A stretch of DNA of 64,000 nt, from positions 34,176-98,175 of the forward strand of contig MWEK01000017.1 of NCBI GenBank assembly GCA_002070955.1. The letters are read 5' to 3'. The DNA comes from Planctomycetes bacterium ADurb.Bin069 (GTDB lineage Bacteria; Planctomycetota; UBA8108; UBA8890; UBA8898). The translations under genes were made by a program, and so were the position numbers. The notes beneath the pieces are model-generated. The model searched no databases. It saw only the letters and a program-made list of their open reading frames with translations, and was not told the DNA's origin. Shown one piece after another: positions 1 to 9,200 of the stretch (the stretch's first letter is position 1; each line of letters starts with the position of its first letter).

Positions 1-1
1 C

Positions 2-1213
2 AAATGGGCCGGCTACCGCGCCGCGCTGCAGACGCCGCCGATTCCGGCTTACACCCGCGACATCGAATGGGTCACCTGGCGGGACTGGACGCTCAATCAC
101 TTCTTCCCGTTCCGCACCGCCTTGGTGCTCAACCAGTTCCGCGCCGATGGGCTGTACCCGGCGGTGAAGGCGCCCGAGTTCAACCGGCACGGCGGGCGCG
201 TCGAGCCCGGCTTCCGCCTCCGCATCGCCAATCCCCATGGATCGGGGAGAGTGCTCTACACCCTGGACGGGAACGACGTGCGCGTGGGCGTCACGGGCGA
301 GGTGGCCCCCGGGGCCCTGGAGTACTCCGGCGCCGTGACGCTGGCGCGCAGCACGCTGGTGCGCGCCCGCGTGCTGGACGGGACCGCGTGGAGCGCCTGC
401 GCCGAGGCGCAGTTCCGCCTGGCTCGGGCCGAGGATGCGCTGCGCGTCACCGAGATCATGTACAACCCTCTCCCGGATGGCGATCTCGACGGCGATTCTT
501 ACGAGTTTCTCGAGATCAAGAACACCGGCGCCGACCCCGTCGATCTGAGCGGCGTGCGCTTGGAGGGCGGCATCGAATACGAGTTCTCCGAGGGGACCGT
601 CGCCGAGGCCGGCGCGTTCATGGTGCTGGCCATCGACGCCGCGGCGTTCGCGGCGCGCTACCCCCGTGTGCCCCTCGCCGGCGTGTATCGGCGCAACCTC
701 GCGAATTCGGGCGATGCCTTCGCCCTGGTCGCGGCCGACGGCGAGCGCCTTCAGGAAATCGCGTTCAGCGACGCCTGGCCATGGCCCGCCGAGGCCGACG
801 GCAAAGGACATTCGCTGGTCCCGGTGGATGTCGATTCGCCGGGCGACCCCTCGCAGGCCGCCTACTGGCGCGCCAGCCTGGCGCTCGGCGGCTCGCCCGG
901 GCGCGACGACGTGGAAATACCCGGCGGCGGGCAGATTCCAGGGGATTTCAACCAGGACGGCAAGATCAACATCGCCGATGTGGTCGGCGTTCTGGGCTAT
1001 CTCTTCGGAGGCAAGGTCGACACGCTGCCTTGCGAGGGCGGCGCCGGCCACGGCGAGGGCAACCTCATCGTGCTCGATTTCAACGGCGATGGGCGCCTGG
1101 ATATCTCCGACGCCGTCGCCTGCCTGAGGTTTCTCTTTGCAAACGGCCGCGCGCACGCCCGCGGGGCCGCCTGCGTAAGCGTGCCGGGCTGTCCGGACGC
1201 ATGTATGCCTTAG
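2..1213 (+). CDS. CotH-like / LTD / dockerin secreted protein, C-terminal part
   Basis: The reading frame is open from the left edge, so the N-terminus lies outside the window; 403 residues are visible. The first ~60 residues, including a VLNQFRADGLYP motif, resemble the segment that follows the CotH kinase domain in secreted CotH/LTD proteins. Next comes a chitobiase-C-terminal-like module (motif VLYTLDGND, about residues 75-135), then a lamin-tail domain (LRVTEIMYNP to about residue 300), then two dockerin loops (DFNQDGKINIADVV and DFNGDGRLDISDAV). It is probably a surface or secreted structural protein. CotH kinase activity cannot be judged because the catalytic part is missing. It is the first of seven dockerin-tagged proteins in the window. 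Confidence 0.8.
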   Translation, partial: KWAGYRAALQTPPIPAYTRDIEWVTWRDWTLNHFFPFRTALVLNQFRADGLYPAVKAPEFNRHGGRVEPGFRLRIANPHGSGRVLYTLDGNDVRVGVTGEVAPGALEYSGAVTLARSTLVRARVLDGTAWSACAEAQFRLARAEDALRVTEIMYNPLPDGDLDGDSYEFLEIKNTGADPVDLSGVRLEGGIEYEFSEGTVAEAGAFMVLAIDAAAFAARYPRVPLAGVYRRNLANSGDAFALVAADGERLQEIAFSDAWPWPAEADGKGHSLVPVDVDSPGDPSQAAYWRASLALGGSPGRDDVEIPGGGQIPGDFNQDGKINIADVVGVLGYLFGGKVDTLPCEGGAGHGEGNLIVLDFNGDGRLDISDAVACLRFLFANGRAHARGAACVSVPGCPDACMP

Positions 1214-1224
1214 AGCCGCAAATC

Positions 1225-1253
1225 TTGTTTTCGGCGGCGATTCGGCGTACAGT
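1225..1253 (+). promoter_or_regulatory. Candidate sigma-70 promoter for the LamG gene at 1313
   Basis: The sequence shows TTGTTT (1225-1230), a 17-base spacer and TACAGT (1248-1253). The start codon is about 55 bases further on. It lies just after the stop of the preceding gene, so the LamG gene probably has its own transcript. Confidence 0.5.
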
Positions 1254-1312
1254 GGAAGCGTAGGCGCAGACTTGGGTAGAAGGCGGCCGGCGGTCGCAAG
1301 AGAGGAAGAGCT

Positions 1313-4300
1313 ATGTTTCGCACTCACCGTTTTCGGACGGCGCTGGTTGCGGGGATTCTGTGCATGCTGTGCGCGGGCGCCCGCGGCGAGCTGATCTCAC
1401 ACTGGACCTTCGACGGCACGCTCGAGGATGCGGGCCCCGGAGGCAACGACGGGGTGTTTTTCAACGGCGCCTTCCCGGACGAGCCGACCTATGTGCACGG
1501 CTACGACGGCACTCCCGAAGGCGCAATCTGGTTGGACGGCATCGGTGGCTATGTCCGGGTCATGTATGGGAGCGGCCTGCCCGCCTACGGCAACCCGGCC
1601 TTCACGGTGGCGATGTGGGTCAAGGGCCCGAGCGGCCAGCAGGACAAGCGCGTTTTCTCCGAGTCCTCCAGCACCCATGGCAATCCCCTCTTCACCATCG
1701 GCACCGATGGGACGGTCGACGATGGATTGGGCGGAGCGGTGGACCTCCTCATCCGCGGCGAAACGACACCCATCAACCACCGCCAGTCGGAAATGGCTGC
1801 TTTCGACGACACATGGCACCACATCGCCTACGTCGATGCCGGCGGCGCGGCCGCGCTCTACGTCGACGGCCTGCGCCAGACGACGAACTTGACCTATGCG
1901 CGGCCGACCGTCGCGGTGGACACGACCACCTTCGGCGCCGTCATCCGCGACTCGCACACCACGCCGCGGGGCTGGTATTTCATGGGAGCGCTGGACGACA
2001 TTCGCGTGTACGACCACGCGCTGAGCGCCGCCGAGATCTGGGCCCTGCTCCCCGCGCCGCCGTGCCCGGCCGAGGGCGACACCCACTGCGCCGGCCTGGC
2101 GATCGACGGCCCCGCCGATGGCAGCCCCGGCATCTACACGGTGTCGGTGAACGGCGCCCGCGACGACTCGGGCGATCCCATCTACTACACCTTCACGGCG
2201 AACAACGGCGCGGGAACGGTGCTCTCGGCGGGGCCGCAGCTCGAGGTCAATTTCGCCGATCTGACCCTCGCCGCGGGCACCTGGACCATTAAGGCCGAGG
2301 TCGACGATGATCCCGGCTGCCCGGACATGGCACCCGATGCCGTCTGCACCGAAACGATCGTAGTCACGTGCCCGACCGAGGGCGACACGCACCTGCCTGC
2401 GCTTGTCATCGAGGGCCCTGCGGGCAACACGCCCGGTGTTTACCGTCTCACGGCCGAAGGCGCCACCGACGATTCGGGCGACGAAATCCTGTACACCTTC
2501 ACCGTCGACAACGGCGCCGGCGTCCGGATGACTTTCGGACCGCGCACGGCGCTCAACACCCTCGACCCCGCGTCCGTCGAGGTCGGCCTGACGGCGGGCA
2601 CATGGACCATTACGGCCACGGTGGACGACAACCCCCTCTGTGACGATGCGGCCCCCGATGCCACCAAGACGGCGGCGCTGGTCGTGAGCCCGATGGCTCC
2701 CGGGCTCATTGCCCACTTCACCTTCGACGGGCACTGCGACGACGACGCCCTGGGCAATCACGGCGTCTTCAGCGGCGGTTTCGCGCCGACCTTCGTCGAG
2801 GGCTACGACGGAACACCTGACGGCGCGATCAGCCTGAACGGCGCCTCCGATTACGTCGAAGTGTTCCAGAACGAGGGCCTGCCCCTGTGCCTGCACAAGG
2901 CGTTCACCTTCGCGGCGTGGGTCAAGGGCCTCCCGCAGGCGGACCGCCGGGTCTTCTGCGAGGGGCACCGCATCCCCGCGGAGCACAATTGCCTCTATAC
3001 GCTGGGCACGGACAACGGGGGAACGACGAGCGCCGCGGACCTCTTCGTGCGCGGCGACACGGGCGCGAACCCGGTCCAACACGCCCATTCGGCGCGCAAC
3101 GCCTTCGACGGCACGTGGCATCATCTCGCCCTGGTCGACAACGGCGGCGATGCGGCCTTCTACATCGATGGCATCCGCGATGCGACCCACGTCGCGTACG
3201 CCCGTCCGTTCATGTCGCCCGGGACGACGGCCATCGGCGCCGTCCTGCGCGGGACCGCGGGCTACTTCTTCGCCGGCGCCATCGACGACGTCCGCCTGTA
3301 CAACTACGCCCTCGCCGAGAGCGAGATCCTGGCCCTGGTCCCCGAACCGGACGGCTGCCCGGCCCAGGGCGACACCACGGTGACCGGCATCACGGTCATC
3401 GATGCGCCTCCCGACAACCAGCCGGGCCTGTACACGGTCCGGGCCGTGGGCGCAAACGACGCCAGCGGGGATCCTATCCTTTACACGTTCACGGCGCAGG
3501 ACCAGGACGGACATTGGCTCCAGTCCGGGCCCGATGTCTTCGAGAGCGCCCAATTCTTCCTCCTCCCCGGCGTCTGGACCATTACCGTCGTCGTGGATGA
3601 CGATCTTGCTTGCCGCGATCGCGCCGCCGGCGCTTCCGCATCGATCAACGTCGCGGTGAAGCTCGTGGACCCCGTCCTCATCTCGCACTTGACCTTCGAC
3701 GGCGAAGTGGTCGATGAGGGCGAGGCGGGCAACACGGCGACGTTCATCGGCGGCGAGCCCCGGTTCGTCGAGGGCCACGACGGCAAGCCGTCGGGCGCCC
3801 TCTGGTTCGACGGGCTGGACGACCTGGTCATGATCAGCCACGATGACATGCTGCCGCTTAGCACGCATGTTCACTTCAGCGTCGCCATGTGGGTGAAAGG
3901 CGTCGCCGGGCAGGTGGACAAGCGCGTGTTCTGCGAGGCTTCGCAGGCCACCAACACCCCCCTCTTCAGTCTCGGCACCCACAACACCGGCCTCACGGGA
4001 CAGTTCGACGCGTATGTCCGAGACGACGCCAACGTCCAAACGCTCCCCCACACGCACTCCCAGAACTTGGTCTTCGACGGCGCGTGGCACCACATCGCCT
4101 GGGTCGACCGCTACGGCCGGGCCACGCTGTACGTGGACGGAGTCCCCGATCCGACCGTCTTTTCTTATCCGCGCACGGCGCTCACCAGCGACGTGACTTC
4201 GATCGGCGGCGTCAGGCGGCTCGCTACGTGCTGCTGGTTTTCCGGCGCGATCGATGACGTCAGGCTCTACAACTATGCCCTGAGCCCGCAGCAGATCGAC

Positions 4301-4606
4301 GCCATCATCCACGGCACGCCCGAAGGGATCTTCCGGCGGGGCGATGCCAACGCCGACGGCAAGATCGACATCGCCGACGCCGTCAAGGTGCTAGCTTATC
4401 TCTTCGGCGGCGGGGCGACGCTGGCCTGCCGCGATGCCGCCGATGCGAACGACGACGGCAAGGTGGACATCGCCGACGCGGTCAAAATCCTGGCGCACCT
4501 TTTCGCAGGCGCCGGCCCGCTCCCGCCGCCGTTTCCGGGGTGCGGCGTCGACCCGAGTTCGGACAACATGGTCGACTGCGACTACCCGGCGGACAAGTGC
4601 CCCTAA
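1313..4606 (+). CDS. Secreted triple-LamG protein with C-terminal dockerin
   Basis: This 1097-residue protein has a signal peptide (about residues 1-25, ending ARG before ELISHW). Three concanavalin-A-like LamG domains follow, starting near residues 27, 464 and 787. Each opens with a HxTFDG motif and contains AMWVKG or AAWVKG, a WHHIA-type strand and an IDDVRLYNYALS-type end. Between them are ~95-residue modules that begin CPxxGDT and end in a WTI strand, looking like Ig or PKD folds. Two dockerin loops close the protein (from about residue 1006). LamG domains usually bind glycans or mediate adhesion, and no catalytic motif was seen. The start is supported by GAGAGGAAGAG just upstream. A frameshifted relative lies at 9201-12925. 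Confidence 0.88.
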   Translation: MFRTHRFRTALVAGILCMLCAGARGELISHWTFDGTLEDAGPGGNDGVFFNGAFPDEPTYVHGYDGTPEGAIWLDGIGGYVRVMYGSGLPAYGNPAFTVAMWVKGPSGQQDKRVFSESSSTHGNPLFTIGTDGTVDDGLGGAVDLLIRGETTPINHRQSEMAAFDDTWHHIAYVDAGGAAALYVDGLRQTTNLTYARPTVAVDTTTFGAVIRDSHTTPRGWYFMGALDDIRVYDHALSAAEIWALLPAPPCPAEGDTHCAGLAIDGPADGSPGIYTVSVNGARDDSGDPIYYTFTANNGAGTVLSAGPQLEVNFADLTLAAGTWTIKAEVDDDPGCPDMAPDAVCTETIVVTCPTEGDTHLPALVIEGPAGNTPGVYRLTAEGATDDSGDEILYTFTVDNGAGVRMTFGPRTALNTLDPASVEVGLTAGTWTITATVDDNPLCDDAAPDATKTAALVVSPMAPGLIAHFTFDGHCDDDALGNHGVFSGGFAPTFVEGYDGTPDGAISLNGASDYVEVFQNEGLPLCLHKAFTFAAWVKGLPQADRRVFCEGHRIPAEHNCLYTLGTDNGGTTSAADLFVRGDTGANPVQHAHSARNAFDGTWHHLALVDNGGDAAFYIDGIRDATHVAYARPFMSPGTTAIGAVLRGTAGYFFAGAIDDVRLYNYALAESEILALVPEPDGCPAQGDTTVTGITVIDAPPDNQPGLYTVRAVGANDASGDPILYTFTAQDQDGHWLQSGPDVFESAQFFLLPGVWTITVVVDDDLACRDRAAGASASINVAVKLVDPVLISHLTFDGEVVDEGEAGNTATFIGGEPRFVEGHDGKPSGALWFDGLDDLVMISHDDMLPLSTHVHFSVAMWVKGVAGQVDKRVFCEASQATNTPLFSLGTHNTGLTGQFDAYVRDDANVQTLPHTHSQNLVFDGAWHHIAWVDRYGRATLYVDGVPDPTVFSYPRTALTSDVTSIGGVRRLATCCWFSGAIDDVRLYNYALSPQQIDAIIHGTPEGIFRRGDANADGKIDIADAVKVLAYLFGGGATLACRDAADANDDGKVDIADAVKILAHLFAGAGPLPPPFPGCGVDPSSDNMVDCDYPADKCP

Positions 4607-4649
4607 CCGATCAACCGCGCCTTCCGGGAGGAGCGGCCGTTCCCGTTGA

Positions 4650-4672
4650 GTGAGGGGCGCTCGGCCCCTCAC
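4650..4672. terminator. Hairpin between convergent genes
   Basis: A 9-bp stem (GTGAGGGGC with GCCCCTCAC) and a 5-base loop sit between the LamG gene and the convergent GH2 fusion, overlapping the latter's stop codon. There is no U tract on either strand, so bidirectional termination is plausible but not certain. Confidence 0.45.
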
Positions 4673-7600
4673 TTGGCGGGGACGATGTCCGCCAGGCCGG
4701 CATCGATATACTGTCCGCCTCCCGTCTGGCGGCAATGGATCGCGATGACGTTCCGGCCGGGCACCAGGGCGGCCTTCGCCTCCGCCCCGAGGGGGCTGGT
4801 CTCGTAGTCCGTCGTGTAGCCGCGCAGCGTCGCCGCGAGCACGCCGTTCAGGTACACCTCGGCATCCTCGTCGTGATGAATCACGAGCTGCAGGTCGGTG
4901 AACGCGCCGGCCGGCAGCTCGAAATCCCGCCGGAGCCAGATGGCGTTCGTGTCCCAAACCGTCCGGACATGGGCGCCCGGCGTGCCGCGCGTTCCGAAGC
5001 CGCCGGCGCCCTCCGACCAGGACGACGCGTCGAAATCCCTCCGGAACCACCCGTCGGCGGGCTTCCGCGTCGTGTAGCGCCAATCGAGCTTCGCTTCCCG
5101 CGCCGTGGGCACCACGCTGATCACCCGCGGCGCTTTGGGCAGGGGCGCCCAGCCGTCGGCCTTGGTCCGATCGCGGGCGGCATACGCGCGCCAGAGGTCC
5201 CGGTCGTAGAGCATCGGCAGGAACACGCCGCCCACCACCGGGCGCGCCGTGAAACCGACCTTCTTCCCCGTCGTCGACTGGTACCAGTCCGTCATCGGGG
5301 CCCGATCGGGCGTCTCGTTCAGAAAGGCGAACACCGGCGCGGTCAGCGCCTCGAAGTCCGCGCGGTTCTGCGTGAGCGTGGCGCTCCAGAGAATCCAATC
5401 CAGCTTGGTGTAGCCCTGGCGGCTGTCCAGCGGCACGCCGTACTTGTTCTGAACCTTGCGGTAGTGGGCCACCTCCTTGCGCGCCACCTCCGGCGGAAAT
5501 AGCTCGAGGCCGAGAATGCGGTCCCACACGAGGTTGTACTTCAGGCTCCAGGTGCCGGGCCGATCGAAGGTCAGGCGGAATTTGTCGCCGTCATCGGCCT
5601 CCGCGACCCACCGGGCGGCGAATCCGCGCGCGAGCTCGCGGTACTCCGCGGCCGCCGCCTTCTCCCCCCGCAGGTCGCAGAGCAGGGCGAAGGCCCCAAG
5701 GCCGCAGATAGCCTTGAGGCTGAGGTTGACATTGTGGGCCAGGTGGCCCGCGAAATCATCGGTGCAGAGCTGGTGCTCGGGGTCGAAGCCCTTCGCCTTG
5801 AGATACTCCGCCCAGCGCCGGAGCAGCGGCCAGTACCGGCCGGCAAAATCGGCGTTGCCCTCCATGCGCGCCACGGCGGCCATGAGGATGAGCAGGTTGC
5901 CGGTCTCCTCCACCGGCATCTGGTTTTCCTCGGTGCGTTCGCCGCCGCCGTACACCTGGCCGTTCGCCTTCGGGTACGTGCCGATGTCATGCGGGGCGAA
6001 GGGGAAAGGCCAACGCTCGCTGGCCGCGTAGTTCATGAAAGGCACGAGAAAGGACTTGGCCGCCGACGGGCCGAACAGGAGAAACTGCGGCGACATGGGG
6101 TAGAAGACATCCGACGTGCCGATGCAGCCGTTGGAATGGTTTTCCTTGCAGAACTGGAGAGGCTTGCCGTTCGCGTCCGCGACGAATTTCCCCGCCGCGA
6201 AGCACTGGCGGTAGGCGAGGGCGCAGATCGCGGCGTACTTCGCGCCGCCCGCCCGCGTGAGATCCGCCATCAACCCGTCGTCGAAGACGGCGCAGCGCGC
6301 GCGGAGGGCTTCGTAGTCCCGCGCCGCGGCGGCAAGCAGGTCGGCGGCCTCCCAGCCGTTGCGGCGCCAGTAAGGCCGCAGGTTGTTGTGCATGTACTGA
6401 ATCGACCAGAGGTCGTCATAGGCCAGCATGAGCCAGCGGGAGACGGGCGCCGCCGCCACCCAGCCCAGGTCGAAGGCGATCGCGGCCGTGAAGAAATCGC
6501 CTCGTCCCTCGGCCGGCGCGGCGGCCGAGATCGCCGCGAGACGTTCGCCCCGCGCGAAACGCGCCGCCCACTCGTCCCGCGGCGCCACCCTGGCATCGGC
6601 CACCGCGGCGGCGGGCGCCGCGGCGTACAGGTAACCCCAGTCGATGCGCAGGTCATCGCCTTTCTTGGCCAGGACGGGCTGGTCCTTGGAGCCAATCTTC
6701 AAGGCGGTGAGTCCGCCCACGCGCTCCGCCGCGTGCACGACCTGCTGGCCGGGCTCGTTCACGGCCAGCTCCGAGCAGGCATCGAAGTAAAGCTCCACCG
6801 CGTGGCGGCCGCCGTCCGCCGCGGCGACATCCCAGGTAAGATAGGTCACCGGGCGGGACAGGAGGTCGATGTCCTCGGGCAGCATGGCCGTCGTGAAGGT
6901 GAGCGTCAGCGCCACTCCGGCGCCCTCGAAGGCGTAAATCGTGCGGGTCGGCAGCACCGTCAGGCTCTTCTGCGGCAGGGCCGGCACCAGGCGCGGATCG
7001 GCGCCCATCACGCGATACGGCTTGCCGTCGATGCGCACGAGGGACGAGAGCCGGTGCGGCTTGCCCGTCCAGTGCGTCGTGTCTTCTCCGGTCAGTTCAT
7101 CGGCCCGCGACCAGATGCTGAAGTACGGATCGCAGGCGACCAGCGGCGTCGCGGGCGGGATAAGCGCCGACCCCGAGGCGCGGCGCGGCGCCGGCGGCGT
7201 GTAGAGCTTCGCCGCGGCGGCGGCGATCGCGCCGCGATCCATCTTCACCAGGGCGCGGTCGTACGTCATGAGGCCGTTGACCTCGATCTCGACGTCGGTC
7301 GTCTGGGTGTAGACCGCGGCGCACAGGCCCGCCTCGCCGGTCATGGGGTGCAGCCGGTCCAACAGCCTTAAGTACGCGCTGGTGAGGGCATCGGCGTCGG
7401 TGAAGCTGCGGTAGCCCCAGTTCTTTTCGTCCTGCCACGTGTGGCCTTTGACCGGGAGGCCGAGGCCGCCGAATTCGCCCAGCACGACGGCGCGCTTCTC
7501 CTCCCGGGCGGGCACGGCCGGGCCGGGATAGCTGTGGATGTCCTTGACATCCCCCGAGCCGCGGTCGGTCCAGCCGCTGGCCTCGTTGACGAGGCGCGAC

Positions 7601-8997
7601 GGATCGAGCTTCTTGACCAGCGCCGCGTAGCGCGCCGTCTCGTGTTGGCCCCACCCCTCGTTGAAGGGCACCCACATGACGATACAGGGGTGGTTCCAGC
7701 GCCCCTCGATCAGGCGCCTGAGCTCGAGCTCGTAGCACGCCGAGGCCTCATCGGAACGGCGCCGGTCGTCCCGGCCGCCGAAATCCCCGCTGGGCATGTC
7801 CTGCCAGACGAGGAGGCCGAGCTTGTCGCACCAGTAGTACCAGCGCTCCGGCTCGATCTTGACGTGCTTGCGCGCCATGTTCATGCCGAGCGCCAGCGTC
7901 ATCTCGATATCGTACTTGAGGGCTTCGTCGGTGGGCGCTGTGTACAACCCGTCCGGCCAGAAGCCTTGATCGAGAGGGCCGTACTGGAAGAGCGGCGCGC
8001 CGTTCAGGCACAGGCGCAGGACGCCGCCTTCGTCCTTCTCCATGGAGATCTTGCGCATCCCGAAATAGCCGCGCACCTCGTCGACGACCTCGCCGCCTTT
8101 CTTCAGCACGAGGCGCAGGTCGTACAGAAACGGCGTCGCGGGGCTCCACAGCTTCGTGAGGCCCTCCAGATGGTGCTGCGCGTCGGCGCAGGGGAAGCTC
8201 CCCTTCGCCGCCACGGCGCCGCCATCGAACGCCGTCGCCTCCACCGTGCAGTCTCCGGGAAGCTCCGCGGCGATGCCGCTTGCGGTGCGGTATCGGCACC
8301 GCAGCGCCAGCCGCCGCCCGTCGACATCGGGGGTGAGCGCCAGGTCCGCGAAGGACACGGCGTTGACCGGCTCCACCCACACCGTCTGCCAGATGCCCGT
8401 CGTGGGCGTGTACCAAATGCCGTTCGGGTTGCGCACCTGCTTGCCCCGGGGCTGAAAACCCGCGTCGGTCGGGTCGGCGACGGCGACGACGATCTCCTGA
8501 GCGCCCGACGGCGCCAGCGCCGGGGTGATATCGAAGCTGAACCCGTCGTACCCGCCGCGGTGGATCCCCAGTTCCTTGCCGTTGACGAAAACGACGGTTT
8601 CCCAGTCCACCGCGCCGAAGTGGAGCAGCACGCGGCGGCCCTTCCACGCCTCGGGGACCTCGAAGGAGCGGCGGTACCACAGGCGCTCCTTTTCGCTCAC
8701 GCGGCGCATGACGCCTGACAGGGCCGATTCGATGGGAAACGGAACCAGAATGACGCCGCTCCATGCCGAGGGGCGGGGATCGTCCTTCTTCAGGACGGCA
8801 TACTCCCAAAGGCCGTTCAGGTTGAGCCACTCCCCGCGCTCCATCGTGGGGCGCGGGTACTCGGGCAGCACGCGCGCGGGCGTCACTTCCGCGGCCCAAC
8901 GGGTCATGAGCGGACCTGCCGCCGGCTTCCATTCCCCGGCGGCGCACACGCCGGCAGCCATCGCCGCGATCAACCCGAAGGCAATTCTCGTTCTCAT
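4669..8997 (-). CDS. Secreted GH2-glutaminase fusion protein
   Basis: This 1442-residue exported protein appears to join two enzymes. After a signal peptide (about residues 1-20), a glycoside hydrolase family 2 part has a sugar-binding N domain with motifs WLNLNGLWEY and WYRRSFEVP. It is followed by an Ig-like domain and a TIM barrel. The barrel carries a candidate acid/base Glu447 in FNEGWG and a candidate nucleophile Glu508 in VLGEFGG. From about residue 611 a second part starts with TPLVACDPYFSIWS and continues with SNGCIGTSDVFYP. This is the DUF4964/5127/4965/1793 architecture of GtaA-like glutaminases. The last ~150 residues look like a galactose-binding-type beta sandwich. The start was chosen for GGAG six bases upstream; an in-frame ATG at 9012 is an alternative. 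Substrate is unknown. Confidence 0.85.
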   Translation of the reverse strand: MRTRIAFGLIAAMAAGVCAAGEWKPAAGPLMTRWAAEVTPARVLPEYPRPTMERGEWLNLNGLWEYAVLKKDDPRPSAWSGVILVPFPIESALSGVMRRVSEKERLWYRRSFEVPEAWKGRRVLLHFGAVDWETVVFVNGKELGIHRGGYDGFSFDITPALAPSGAQEIVVAVADPTDAGFQPRGKQVRNPNGIWYTPTTGIWQTVWVEPVNAVSFADLALTPDVDGRRLALRCRYRTASGIAAELPGDCTVEATAFDGGAVAAKGSFPCADAQHHLEGLTKLWSPATPFLYDLRLVLKKGGEVVDEVRGYFGMRKISMEKDEGGVLRLCLNGAPLFQYGPLDQGFWPDGLYTAPTDEALKYDIEMTLALGMNMARKHVKIEPERWYYWCDKLGLLVWQDMPSGDFGGRDDRRRSDEASACYELELRRLIEGRWNHPCIVMWVPFNEGWGQHETARYAALVKKLDPSRLVNEASGWTDRGSGDVKDIHSYPGPAVPAREEKRAVVLGEFGGLGLPVKGHTWQDEKNWGYRSFTDADALTSAYLRLLDRLHPMTGEAGLCAAVYTQTTDVEIEVNGLMTYDRALVKMDRGAIAAAAAKLYTPPAPRRASGSALIPPATPLVACDPYFSIWSRADELTGEDTTHWTGKPHRLSSLVRIDGKPYRVMGADPRLVPALPQKSLTVLPTRTIYAFEGAGVALTLTFTTAMLPEDIDLLSRPVTYLTWDVAAADGGRHAVELYFDACSELAVNEPGQQVVHAAERVGGLTALKIGSKDQPVLAKKGDDLRIDWGYLYAAAPAAAVADARVAPRDEWAARFARGERLAAISAAAPAEGRGDFFTAAIAFDLGWVAAAPVSRWLMLAYDDLWSIQYMHNNLRPYWRRNGWEAADLLAAAARDYEALRARCAVFDDGLMADLTRAGGAKYAAICALAYRQCFAAGKFVADANGKPLQFCKENHSNGCIGTSDVFYPMSPQFLLFGPSAAKSFLVPFMNYAASERWPFPFAPHDIGTYPKANGQVYGGGERTEENQMPVEETGNLLILMAAVARMEGNADFAGRYWPLLRRWAEYLKAKGFDPEHQLCTDDFAGHLAHNVNLSLKAICGLGAFALLCDLRGEKAAAAEYRELARGFAARWVAEADDGDKFRLTFDRPGTWSLKYNLVWDRILGLELFPPEVARKEVAHYRKVQNKYGVPLDSRQGYTKLDWILWSATLTQNRADFEALTAPVFAFLNETPDRAPMTDWYQSTTGKKVGFTARPVVGGVFLPMLYDRDLWRAYAARDRTKADGWAPLPKAPRVISVVPTAREAKLDWRYTTRKPADGWFRRDFDASSWSEGAGGFGTRGTPGAHVRTVWDTNAIWLRRDFELPAGAFTDLQLVIHHDEDAEVYLNGVLAATLRGYTTDYETSPLGAEAKAALVPGRNVIAIHCRQTGGGQYIDAGLADIVPAK

Positions 8998-9099
8998 GGG
9001 GCACTCCGTCATTCCGCGTGGAGAAAAGCAGCGGGAATCTCGGAGCGCGTCGCGACGGCGCCGCGCTCGCTCCTCGAAGCCCGCACGACCGTTGCTATG

Positions 9100-9128
9100 A
9101 TGGTAGGTTGCGGGTACGGGACGGTCAA
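9100..9128 (-). promoter_or_regulatory. Promoter for the GH2-glutaminase gene
   Basis: On the minus strand TTGACC (9128-9123) is followed by a 17-base spacer and TACCAT (9105-9100), about 100 bases before the start codon at 8997. It lies next to the end of the upstream LamG gene, so the fusion gene can be transcribed on its own. Confidence 0.55.
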
Positions 9129-9146
9129 GCCGGCGGGACGGCGAAG

Positions 9147-9178
9147 GGCGGCGCGGAGGGCCATGCCTCCGCGCCGCC
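9147..9178 (-). terminator. Strong GC hairpin after the frameshifted LamG gene
   Basis: A 13-bp stem (GGCGGCGCGGAGG with CCTCCGCGCCGCC) and a 6-base loop begin about 22 bases past the stop codon at 9201. No U tract follows on the minus strand. It probably ends transcription or protects the transcript end. Confidence 0.5.
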
Positions 9179-9200
9179 GCGGCCGCCCGCCGGGGCCGGG

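Noticed and set aside
1397..4312. A 971-codon open frame on the minus strand opposite the LamG gene
   Set aside because: It is a shadow produced by high GC at third positions; the plus strand has clear domain repeats, a signal peptide and a ribosome site.
7097..7738. A second frame opposite or beside the GH2 catalytic domain
   Set aside because: It is a same-strand shadow frame rich in arginine and proline; the enzyme motifs lie in the other frame.
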